Assembly (NCBI GenBank): GCA_029167225.1
Contig: JARFNK010000022.1
Location: forward strand, 29,408 to 93,407
Source of the DNA: Sphingobium arseniciresistens
GTDB taxonomy: Bacteria > Pseudomonadota > Alphaproteobacteria > Sphingomonadales > Sphingomonadaceae
Direction of reading: 5' to 3'
Length of the DNA stretch: 64,000 nucleotides
Positions 24,870 through 33,235 of this stretch are shown here, piece by piece. How positions within the stretch are numbered: the first letter of the stretch is position 1; each line of letters starts with the position of its first letter. The position numbers and the translations under genes were made by a program. A model generated the notes under the pieces. That model worked only from the letters and a program-made list of their open reading frames with translations, had not been told where the DNA came from and searched no databases.

Positions 24870-26266
24870 CTCGATTCAGCTGTGCCGCCAAGCGAGCGGA
24901 CCAGCGCGATTGCCGCCCTCATATGCTGGGTCTGCACCGTCAAGAGCGCACGCTGGGCTTCCAGCGCATCGGTCTGTGCGGTGACGACTTCCAGATAGTC
25001 CGACGCCCCATCGCGATAGCGGGTCAGCGCGAGCGCGCTTGTCCGCGATGCGGCATCGGCTGCTGTCTTCTGGTCGACGGTCTGCGCTGTCAGCAAACGG
25101 TTGGCGGCAATCGCATCCTCGGTCTGGCGAAAGGCGGTCAGCACCGTGTCGCGATAGCCTGCGGCGAGCTCATCATATTCCGCGCGCGACATCTTCACCT
25201 GCGCCGCGCGGCGGCCGCCGTCGAAAATCGCCAGCGCCGCCGAAAGCGGCCCCAGCCCCCAGAAACTGTTCGGCGTGTCGAACAGCTGGCCACGAGTCGT
25301 TTCGAAGCCGCCCGACAAGCCCAGCGTCAACGTTGGGAAAAAGGCGGCCTTGGCCACCCCGATCCGCGCATTGGCGGCCGCGATGCGACGCTCGGCAGCC
25401 GCAATGTCGGGACGGCGCTGTAGCAGTTCGGACGGGACACCGGCGGGCACAGCGGGCGCGACCAGAGGCTGGACCTGCGGCGCGATCGTGAAATCGGACG
25501 CCACGGCGCCCACCAGCGCGGCGATCTCATGTTCGGTCGCCGCGCGCTCGCTGGCGATCGCGGAAATCTGCGCGCGGGCATTGCCCAGCACCGTCTTGGC
25601 GCGATTGACGTCGATGCCGGACGCGATGCCGCCCTTATGGCGCCGGCGGGTGAGGTCATAGGCCTTGTCGAAGGCGTCAACCGTCTGGCGCAGCAATTCC
25701 GCCTGCGCATCCAGACCGCGCAGCCGCACATAGGCATCCGCCACCGCCGCCTGCAGGCTGAGCCGTGCCGAGGCAAGGTCCGCCGCGCTCGCCTGCGCAT
25801 CGGCGCGGGCCGCCTTCACGCTGTTGCGGATGCGTCCCCACAGATCGAGTTCATAATCCAGCGTCGCGCCGATGCTGAAATCATTATAGGTTTGCGGCGA
25901 ACCATTGCCGAGCGGGCGGTTGCCCGACACCCGTGCGCGGCCGGCGACTCCGCCCACCGCGACGTCCGGGAACAGGTCTGCGCGTTCGACACGCGCGGCG
26001 GCGCGGGCCTGATCGTAGCGGGCGAGCGCCGCGGCCAGCGTCGGGCTCGCCTGTTCCGCCCGGCTTTCCAGATCCGCCAGAACCGGATCATTGAACGCCG
26101 CCCACCAGGCACCCCTGGAAGACGCATCCATGGGAGCGGCTGCTACCCAGCCCTCGATTTCCTTGAAGGCCTGCGGCGCCGCGATCTGGGGTGGCTGATA
26201 GGCCGGCGCCATGGAACAGCCGGCGAGCAGGAGCGGCAGCATCGCTGCGCCAAGACTAATGCGCAT
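24866..26266 (-). CDS. Outer-membrane efflux lipoprotein (NodT/OprM family)
   Basis: 466 residues from ATG 26266 (MRISLGAAMLPLLLAGCSM). The lipobox LLAGC marks a lipoprotein. The body shows the two repeated TolC-like helical hairpin units (for example DLASARLSLQAAVADAYVRL and LTAFRQTEDAIAANRLL). It forms the outer-membrane channel for the RND pump encoded upstream. Its start overlaps the adaptor gene by 11 bp, so the three pump genes are one operon in the order permease, adaptor, channel. Confidence 0.92.
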   Translation of the reverse strand: MRISLGAAMLPLLLAGCSMAPAYQPPQIAAPQAFKEIEGWVAAAPMDASSRGAWWAAFNDPVLADLESRAEQASPTLAAALARYDQARAAARVERADLFPDVAVGGVAGRARVSGNRPLGNGSPQTYNDFSIGATLDYELDLWGRIRNSVKAARADAQASAADLASARLSLQAAVADAYVRLRGLDAQAELLRQTVDAFDKAYDLTRRRHKGGIASGIDVNRAKTVLGNARAQISAIASERAATEHEIAALVGAVASDFTIAPQVQPLVAPAVPAGVPSELLQRRPDIAAAERRIAAANARIGVAKAAFFPTLTLGLSGGFETTRGQLFDTPNSFWGLGPLSAALAIFDGGRRAAQVKMSRAEYDELAAGYRDTVLTAFRQTEDAIAANRLLTAQTVDQKTAADAASRTSALALTRYRDGASDYLEVVTAQTDALEAQRALLTVQTQHMRAAIALVRSLGGTAESS

Positions 26267-27461
26267 TCGGCTTGCCCTTTCCGGCGCTACCCTGCTGCAC
26301 GTTGACCTTGTCGCCCGTCCGAATGGCATCGGGGGGCGTGTCGATGACCCGAGCGCCCGCAGGGATGCCGCCCGAAAGGATGACGGTGCTGCCTTCATCG
26401 CGCGCGATGCTGACGGGCTTGATCGTCACCCGCCCGTCACCCCCGACGATCGCCACCGTGGGGCCGTCATTGCCATAGAGGATCGCGCTGCCGGGCAGGC
26501 TCAGGCTGTTGCCCTTCCCCGCACCCACGTTGAAGCTCACCTGAGAGAAAGCCCCCGGCTTCAGCGCTCCATCGGCATTATCCGCCTGCAGCTCGACGAG
26601 TACCGCACCGGATTGGGCATCGACGGCACCGGCGCTGCGGGTCGTCGTCGCGGCGAAGCTGCGACCCGGATATTCGGGGAGTGTCAGGGTCGCCGCGATG
26701 CCAGGCTTCACCTGCGCCGAATAGCCCTGCGGCACGCGCACATAGATGCGCATCCGATGCACGTCGGATACGGTGAACAGCGGCTGCGCGGCGGCATTGC
26801 CCGACACTACGAGCGCACCGATCTGTGCCGATCGGCTGGTGACGACCCCGTCGAAGGGGGCCGCCAGCCGGGTAAAGCCCTGCAATGCCTTCAGCCGCTT
26901 CACATTGGCGAGCGCTGCATTGGAGACGGCGGTCCGGGCAGCGAGATCGCCGTCCTTCTCGTCCGCTTCCTGCCGGGAGACAGCATCCTGCGTCAGCATC
27001 GTGCTCCAACGCTTGGCGGTCGTCGCTGCAAGGCGCTGGTTCGCGAGCGCCGTCTGATAATCTGCTTGCGCCTGGGCAAGCTGCTGGTCGATTTCCGGCG
27101 CATCGAGGATGGCGAGTGGCTGGCCGGCACGCACATTGTCGCCGATATCGGACAGCCAGCGGCGGACATAGCCGTTGGTGCGGGCATAGATCGCCGCGCT
27201 GTTATAGGCCTGCACATTGCCCGGCAGGGACAATGTGCCGCCATCCCCATCGGTCGTGGGGGAGACGACGGCGACGGTGGGGATGGCGGCCTGCGCGGCG
27301 GACGCGCGCAGTTCGTTGGTGGCGTTGATCCGTGAGGCTGTGCCGGCAGCGACGACAATGAGCGCCACCACCGCCGCGCCGATGCCGACGCGCTTCAAAG
27401 TGCGGCTGTCGGGGCCGGTGGTCATGGAATCTGCATTCTGGGTCGAGGGGGTTTCATGCAT
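26256..27461 (-). CDS. RND efflux periplasmic adaptor subunit
   Basis: 401 residues from ATG 27461 (MHETPSTQNADSM), overlapping the permease stop by 8 bp. An N-terminal membrane anchor (VGIGAAVVALIVVAAGTAS) is followed by a biotinyl-lipoyl-like domain (SAAIYARTNGYVRRWLSDIGDNVRAGQPLAILDAPE written here in part: GYVRRWLSDIGDNV), a coiled-coil hairpin (about 105-180) and beta-barrel domains (FDGVVTSRSAQIGALV). It bridges the inner-membrane pump and outer-membrane channel. Confidence 0.92.
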   Translation of the reverse strand: MHETPSTQNADSMTTGPDSRTLKRVGIGAAVVALIVVAAGTASRINATNELRASAAQAAIPTVAVVSPTTDGDGGTLSLPGNVQAYNSAAIYARTNGYVRRWLSDIGDNVRAGQPLAILDAPEIDQQLAQAQADYQTALANQRLAATTAKRWSTMLTQDAVSRQEADEKDGDLAARTAVSNAALANVKRLKALQGFTRLAAPFDGVVTSRSAQIGALVVSGNAAAQPLFTVSDVHRMRIYVRVPQGYSAQVKPGIAATLTLPEYPGRSFAATTTRSAGAVDAQSGAVLVELQADNADGALKPGAFSQVSFNVGAGKGNSLSLPGSAILYGNDGPTVAIVGGDGRVTIKPVSIARDEGSTVILSGGIPAGARVIDTPPDAIRTGDKVNVQQGSAGKGKPNAH

Positions 27462-30400
27462 GGCTGGGCTGCGGCTCCAAGGACGTCGTTTCACTCCGGC
27501 GATGGCGGTGAACGAAGCTAAAGACAGTGGGAACAAAGAACAGGGTCGCGATGGTGGCGCAGACAAGGCCACCGATCACCGCGCGACCAAGCGGCGCATT
27601 CTGCTCGCCGCCTTCGCCAAGGCCGAAGGCCATCGGCGCCATGCCGATGATCATCGCCAGCGCCGTCATCAGCACCGGGCGGAAGCGGACCACGCCCGCA
27701 CTGAGCGCGGCCTGCGTCGCGTCGCCCAGTTCCTGCAACTGGTCGCGCGCGAAGCTGACGACCAGGATCGAGTTGGCGGTGGCGACGCCCATGCACATGA
27801 TGGCGCCGGTGAGCGCAGGCACCGACAGCGTCGTGCCGGTCATGAAGAGCATCCACACGATGCCCGCAAGCGCGGCGGGCAGCGCGGTGATGATGACGAA
27901 GGGATCGACCCAGCTCTGGAAGTTGACGACGATCAGCAGGTAGATGAGCAGCACCGCACCAACCAGGCCGAAGCCGAGGCCGGAAAAGGCCGTGTTCATC
28001 GTCTGATACTGACCCAGGATCGTGACCGTGACACCCTTGGGCTGTTCGCTTTCCAGCGAGTTGATAGCGGACTGGATGTCTCCGGCGATCGCGCCAAGAT
28101 CACGCCCCTGCGTGGTGCCATAGATGTTGAGCACCGGCTGGATGTTATAGTGCGACACGACAGGCGCGGTATTGGTGCGCTTCAGGCTGGCGAGACCGCC
28201 GAGAAGCTGTGTCGATGTGCCGGTCGCGCCGGAAACCGGAACGTTCGACAATGCGTTCATCGAATCGAGCAGATATTCCGGGGCCTGCGCGACGACCGGA
28301 TATTGCACGCCATTCTCCGGGTTGACGAAGAACACCGGCGCCGTCTGCGACGTGCCCGCCAGCGAGCTGGCAAGGCTGGTCGTCACGTCACGCTCGGTCA
28401 GGCCATATTGGCCGATGCGCGACCGGTTGACCTCCACATTGAGCTGCGGCGAGTTCGCAGGCTGCTGGATACGCGCATCTGCAAGACCCGGGATGACCGC
28501 CATCTTGGCCAGCAGTTTCTGGGCGTAGGCACGGCCCGCGCTCATATCTCGCCCGCTGATCTGCACGTTGATCGGCGCGGGCGCACCAAAGTTCAGGATC
28601 TGGCTGGTGATGTCGGCCGGCAGGAAGGAGAAGGTCGTGCCGGGGAAACGCCTCGACAGTTCCGTGCGCAGTTCGCCGACGACTTCGTCGGTGGGGCGAT
28701 GCCCCTCCTTCAGGGCGATCAGAATATCACCGTCCTGTGGGCCGATCGTGCCACTATTGTTATAGACGGTGTTGATGGCGCTGACCGCCAGCCCGATATT
28801 GTCGGTGATCGAGGCCAGTTCCTCGGGCGGGATCAACGCGCGGATCTCCCGGCCGATACGGTCGAAACGTGCCGCGGTGTCCTCGATCCTCGATCCCATG
28901 GGCACCCGCACATGCATCGCGATCTGCCCCGAATCCACGCTCGGGAAGAAATTGTTGCCCAGCAGTGGGACGAGCCCGAACGAGAGCAGGACGACCATGA
29001 GGAAGCCAAGCATGAACGGCTTGCGTGCATTGAGCGCGCGCTGGAGCATGCCGATATAGCCTGCCCGGATCCGCTCGAACCGATGCTCGAACCCGCGCTG
29101 GAAACGGACCAGCGGGTTACGCGATCCCGGCGTGCCGGCCAGATGCTCGTCCTCGTCGCCCGGCTTGTGGGGCTTCAGCAAATACATGGCGAGCGTCGGC
29201 ACCAGCGTCCGCGAGAGGACGAAGGAGGCGATCATAGCGAACACCACCGACAACGCCATCGGAACGAACAGGAAACCTGCGACGCCGGGCAGGAAGAACA
29301 TCGGCACGAACACGATGCAGATGCACAGCAGCGACACGAAGGCGGGCGTCACGATCTGGGCAGCGCCATCCAGGATCGCTTCCACGACCCCCTTGCCCTG
29401 CTCCAGATGCCAGTTGATGTTCTCGATCGTGACCGTGGCGTCGTCCACCAGGATGCCGACGGCAAGCGCCAATCCGCCCAGAGTCATCACGTTCAGCGTC
29501 TGGCCGAAGACTGCAAGTGCCGCGATGGCCGCCAGGATGGCCAGCGGGATCGACAGCGCGATGATGACCGTGGATCGCCAGGAGCCCAGAAACAGCAGGA
29601 TCATCAGCGACGTCAGCGCGGCGGCAATGGCGCCTTCGTGAATGACCCCGGAGACCGCCGCCTTCACGAACAGCGACTGGTCGCCGACCGGCAAGATCTT
29701 GAGCGTGTCTGGCAAAGTCGCGGCGACGCGGGGCAGTGCCTCCTTCACGCCATTGACGATGGCCAGAGTAGAGGTCGATCCGTTCTTGAGTACCGTCAGC
29801 AAGGCCGATCGGCCGCCCTCGACATGCACGACATTCTGCTGCGGCGCGCTGCCGTCCCGCACATAGGCGACATCGCGCATGTAGATGGTCGCGCCGTTCA
29901 CGACCTTCACCGGCAGGTCGTTGAGCGCCGCGATGGAATCCGGCGCATTGTTCAGGCGCACGCTATACTGTGTCGGCCCGATCTTGACGAAACCGGCCGG
30001 ATTGATCTGGTTCTGCGCGGCGATCGCATTGCCGACATCCTGCGCCGACAGGCCCTTGGACTGGAGCGCCTGCGGGTTCATGTCCACCTGAACCTGCCGC
30101 TGCCTGCCGCCCGAGGGGAACGGCATGGCAAGGCCCGGTATGGTCACGAGTTGCGGACGGATCTGATTCTGGCCCAGGTCGAACAGCTGCTGTTCGGACA
30201 GCCCCTTGCCCGAAAGTGCAAGCTGCAGGATCGGCACGGTCGACGCGCTGTAGTTGAGGATCAGCGGCGGCGTGATGCCCGGCGGCATCTGCCGCAACAC
30301 CGTCTGCGAGATGGACGTTACCTGTGCGGTGGCGGTGCGAATATCGGCGCCGGGCTGGAAATAGATCTTGATGATGCCGATGCCCTGCAACGACTGACTT

Positions 30401-30648
30401 TCGATATGCTCGATATCGTTCACCGTCGTCGTCAGCACGCGCTCATAGGGCGTGACGATCCGGCCCGACATGTCTTCGGGTGAAAGGCCGGCATATTGCC
30501 AGGCGACCGCGATCACGGGGATGCGGATATTGGGAAAGATATCAACCGGGGTGCGGAATGCAGCCAGAATACCAACAACCGCAATCAGAATGGCCATCAC
30601 GATGAACGTGAGCGGACGATACAGCGCGACTTTGACAATTCCGATCAT
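27454..30648 (-). CDS. RND multidrug-type efflux permease
   Basis: 1064 residues, the normal length for HAE-type RND pumps. It starts MIGIVKVALYRPLTFIVMA (first transmembrane helix) and has two repeats of six transmembrane helices with large periplasmic loops. LAVGILVDDATVTIENI carries the Asp-Asp pair of helix 4 used in proton transfer. Substrate range cannot be inferred. It is first in the operon and divergent from a LysR regulator, which probably controls it. Confidence 0.94.
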   Translation of the reverse strand: MIGIVKVALYRPLTFIVMAILIAVVGILAAFRTPVDIFPNIRIPVIAVAWQYAGLSPEDMSGRIVTPYERVLTTTVNDIEHIESQSLQGIGIIKIYFQPGADIRTATAQVTSISQTVLRQMPPGITPPLILNYSASTVPILQLALSGKGLSEQQLFDLGQNQIRPQLVTIPGLAMPFPSGGRQRQVQVDMNPQALQSKGLSAQDVGNAIAAQNQINPAGFVKIGPTQYSVRLNNAPDSIAALNDLPVKVVNGATIYMRDVAYVRDGSAPQQNVVHVEGGRSALLTVLKNGSTSTLAIVNGVKEALPRVAATLPDTLKILPVGDQSLFVKAAVSGVIHEGAIAAALTSLMILLFLGSWRSTVIIALSIPLAILAAIAALAVFGQTLNVMTLGGLALAVGILVDDATVTIENINWHLEQGKGVVEAILDGAAQIVTPAFVSLLCICIVFVPMFFLPGVAGFLFVPMALSVVFAMIASFVLSRTLVPTLAMYLLKPHKPGDEDEHLAGTPGSRNPLVRFQRGFEHRFERIRAGYIGMLQRALNARKPFMLGFLMVVLLSFGLVPLLGNNFFPSVDSGQIAMHVRVPMGSRIEDTAARFDRIGREIRALIPPEELASITDNIGLAVSAINTVYNNSGTIGPQDGDILIALKEGHRPTDEVVGELRTELSRRFPGTTFSFLPADITSQILNFGAPAPINVQISGRDMSAGRAYAQKLLAKMAVIPGLADARIQQPANSPQLNVEVNRSRIGQYGLTERDVTTSLASSLAGTSQTAPVFFVNPENGVQYPVVAQAPEYLLDSMNALSNVPVSGATGTSTQLLGGLASLKRTNTAPVVSHYNIQPVLNIYGTTQGRDLGAIAGDIQSAINSLESEQPKGVTVTILGQYQTMNTAFSGLGFGLVGAVLLIYLLIVVNFQSWVDPFVIITALPAALAGIVWMLFMTGTTLSVPALTGAIMCMGVATANSILVVSFARDQLQELGDATQAALSAGVVRFRPVLMTALAMIIGMAPMAFGLGEGGEQNAPLGRAVIGGLVCATIATLFFVPTVFSFVHRHRRSETTSLEPQPSHA

Positions 30649-30933
30649 TCATAACTCCCAAGCCCAGCCGTCACGCAATGAAGCGTGACGCGGCGTGCAT
30701 TCTCCTCCTCTCCTAGAGGCCAGTATGTAAGACAGACCGGCTTGCTTGATTAGTTGCCCAAAACTGCATGCACCCATGAACTGCGTTCATCAACGACGTG
30801 ACTCGCTGCCATTGCGATGGAGGCCATCAGACAAGTTTCGAACCGATACCGATCCGGCACCGCCAATGCCCACTTGGTTCTTTCTCGTCTAATATATAGT
30901 ATGGCTTGATTGATACATAAAACGACATGATCG

Positions 30934-31827
30934 ATGGACCTTAGACATCTTCGCTATTTTCTGTGCGTCGCCGAGGAGATGCACTTTGGCCGGGCGGCGT
31001 CGCGTCTTGGCATTTCCCAGCCTCCGCTGAGCCAGCAGATCCGGGCCCTGGAGGAAGAACTGGGCGTGCAACTGTTCGAGCGGACCAGCCGGCGCGTGCG
31101 GCTGACCCGCGCCGGGCAGCTGTTCGAACCGGAGGCACGGCAAACGCTGGTACAGGCGGAACATGCAGCGCAGACCGCGCGCAAGGCCCATCGCGGAGAA
31201 ATCGGGCATCTGGGACTAGGCATCATCTCTTCCGGTCCCTTCGTGCCTGCGGTTGCTGACGCCTTGTATCGATTCAGGCAGGCCCACCCCAATGTCGAGC
31301 TGACCTTGCGTGAATTGGGGCGCGATGACCAGATCGCCGCTGCCCAGCAGGACAGGATCGACATCGGCATTATCCGCGGCTTCGAAAGGCCCGTCCTGCC
31401 GGAAGGATTCATCCTCGACCGCCTGCTTGAGGAGCGGATGGTCCTGGCCCTGCGGGATGACCACCCCTTGGCCCGGCGCGAGGCCGACCTGACCATCGCA
31501 GATCTTCAGGGTGAACCACTGGTCCTCTATGGCACCGCCGGGGGGACGGGTTTCAACGAACATTTTTTCGCGCTCTGCAAGGACGCCGGCTTTCAGCCTG
31601 TCGTCATTCACGAAGCCAGCGGCCTTGCGACCTTGCTGGGGCTTGTCGCCGCCGGCTTTGGCGCCAGTATTCTTGCTCAGTCACTGGTCCGGCTGCATGT
31701 CGACAATCTCGTTTACAGGCAGCTATCGCCATCCGTCATCAGCCGCCTGTGGATGATCCACAAGCGCGACCTTTCCCCGACAGCGCTCGCCTTCAAGGAG
31801 ATTATGAACGCTGGCGCGCCGCGTTAG
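30934..31827 (+). CDS. LysR family transcriptional regulator
   Basis: 297 residues. N-terminal winged helix MDLRHLRYFLCVAEEMHFGRAA...ISQPPLSQQIRALEEEL is classic LysR, followed by a periplasmic-binding-protein-like effector domain (GIISSGPFVPAVADALYRFR, ADLTIADLQGEPLVLY). It is divergent from the RND operon across 285 bp of AT-rich DNA (30649-30933), where no single operator stands out. LysR proteins often regulate the divergent neighbour and themselves; the effector is unknown. Confidence 0.93.
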   Translation: MDLRHLRYFLCVAEEMHFGRAASRLGISQPPLSQQIRALEEELGVQLFERTSRRVRLTRAGQLFEPEARQTLVQAEHAAQTARKAHRGEIGHLGLGIISSGPFVPAVADALYRFRQAHPNVELTLRELGRDDQIAAAQQDRIDIGIIRGFERPVLPEGFILDRLLEERMVLALRDDHPLARREADLTIADLQGEPLVLYGTAGGTGFNEHFFALCKDAGFQPVVIHEASGLATLLGLVAAGFGASILAQSLVRLHVDNLVYRQLSPSVISRLWMIHKRDLSPTALAFKEIMNAGAPR

Positions 31828-31883
31828 CGTGGCGCCCACGCTTCACTCAGCCATAGGGAGAATCTAGGTCTGCAGCACAGGCA

Positions 31884-33197
31884 TCAAAGCTGGACCCCGT
31901 AGATGTGGTTTTCCCCTTCCATGTTAGAGCGGAAGATCATCCACTTCCCATCGGGCGTGAAGGTGATGTTGGGTTCAAGACGATAGTCATGCTTGCGCAT
32001 GTCGACGATCTTTTCGACGCCGAAGGTGCCGGGGGAGATCAACGTCTCGCTGTTGTCGGCATGGATGCCCGCAACGTCGGGGATGTCGCGCGGCGTGAAG
32101 AGGTACAGATATTTGCCGTCCGGTGCGTGCGCCACCATCTCCTGGTCGCCGCCGTCGCCGGAGAAATGCTTCATGTCGGGTGCCTGATTATAGTGGACGG
32201 ACCACTGGTTGCGATCGACATGGAACCACTTCCGGCGCCCCGTCGCCAACTCATAGCCCGCCAGCCAGAACACCTCGCCACGCGGCGTCTGCAGATCGTA
32301 CCAGATCCACTTGCCGTCCGGCGAGAAGAACTCATGCCCGGCAATCTCCATGTTCATCGACCGGGTGTGGACCAGCGTCTTGCCGCTGCCATCGGTCCGC
32401 ACCGTCCAAATCCGATCGACCTTGTGCCATGGCCCCTCATGGCAATACATGATGAGCGCGGGATCGGTGGGCGAGAACTGGACGTGGTTGAGCCAGTCGG
32501 TCGACGCGACCACCACCTTCCGTTCGCCGGTACGAATGTCGATGGTGAAGATCTCCATCGGGATTTTCGCTTCCAGCCGGTCGTTCAGGCGCACTTCCTT
32601 CGCCTCGGCAAAGGGCAGCGGCTTGCCGTCGGGGCCATTGGCCGCATAGCTCGCCTGCCCGAATTGCTGGCGGATTTCCGGTCCTCCCGGCTTTTGCGTG
32701 CCATCGGGCTGCAACGGCTTGTCGCTCGCCGCCCATTGCCCCAGCAGCAATGTCTCGTCGGCATTGATCGAACCGATCGATCCGCGATCCACGGTCGCGA
32801 TCCTGCGGACCTTGCCACTGTCGATATCGGCGGCGAAAATCGTCACGCTGCCGGCGGCATCGTCGCGCTTGTGGCTGGCATAATAGGCGGTCCGGGTCTT
32901 GCGCCCGGTGAAGAGCAGCTGAAGGTCTTTCCCCTTCACCAGCGGCTTCACGGTCCAGTTCGCGAGAGTCACGACCGAAATGCCTCCCGGCACGGAAATC
33001 ACCATCCTGTCGCCCTGCGGCGTGTAGCTGCTCTGGTGGAAATAGAGGCTCGCGCTGCCCGCCTCGCGGCTGATGCGGACGATGCGATGGCCGGTCAACG
33101 GGTCCACCCACTGCTTGGCCGGTTCCGCGCGCAACCCCTGCGGCGCCAGCGCGGCCCCGGCCAATGCCAGCGCCATCAATGCCATGTTCCTCATCAT
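31884..33197 (-). CDS. Oligogalacturonate lyase (PL22), exported
   Basis: 437 residues with a signal peptide ending near LRAEP. The sequence is a seven-bladed beta-propeller of the PL22 family: NHVQFSPTDPALIMYCHEG, GHEFFSPDGKWIWYD and NQWSVHYNQAPDMKHFSGDG carry conserved histidines around the metal/active site. It degrades unsaturated digalacturonate to 5-keto-4-deoxyuronate, which feeds KduI (start of gene at the right edge). It is last in the TonB receptor-DUF6250-PL26-PL22 operon. The signal peptide places it in the periplasm, whereas many PL22 enzymes are cytoplasmic. Confidence 0.88.
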   Translation of the reverse strand: MMRNMALMALALAGAALAPQGLRAEPAKQWVDPLTGHRIVRISREAGSASLYFHQSSYTPQGDRMVISVPGGISVVTLANWTVKPLVKGKDLQLLFTGRKTRTAYYASHKRDDAAGSVTIFAADIDSGKVRRIATVDRGSIGSINADETLLLGQWAASDKPLQPDGTQKPGGPEIRQQFGQASYAANGPDGKPLPFAEAKEVRLNDRLEAKIPMEIFTIDIRTGERKVVVASTDWLNHVQFSPTDPALIMYCHEGPWHKVDRIWTVRTDGSGKTLVHTRSMNMEIAGHEFFSPDGKWIWYDLQTPRGEVFWLAGYELATGRRKWFHVDRNQWSVHYNQAPDMKHFSGDGGDQEMVAHAPDGKYLYLFTPRDIPDVAGIHADNSETLISPGTFGVEKIVDMRKHDYRLEPNITFTPDGKWMIFRSNMEGENHIYGVQL

Positions 33198-33235
33198 CCG
33201 ACCTTTTCCTTATTCTTCATTTCACGCGCGCGGCT

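Noticed and set aside
27217-30483. 1088-codon plus-strand frame antisense to the RND permease
   Set aside because: Composition is Arg/Asp/His-rich shadow sequence and the opposite strand encodes a clear full-length RND pump.
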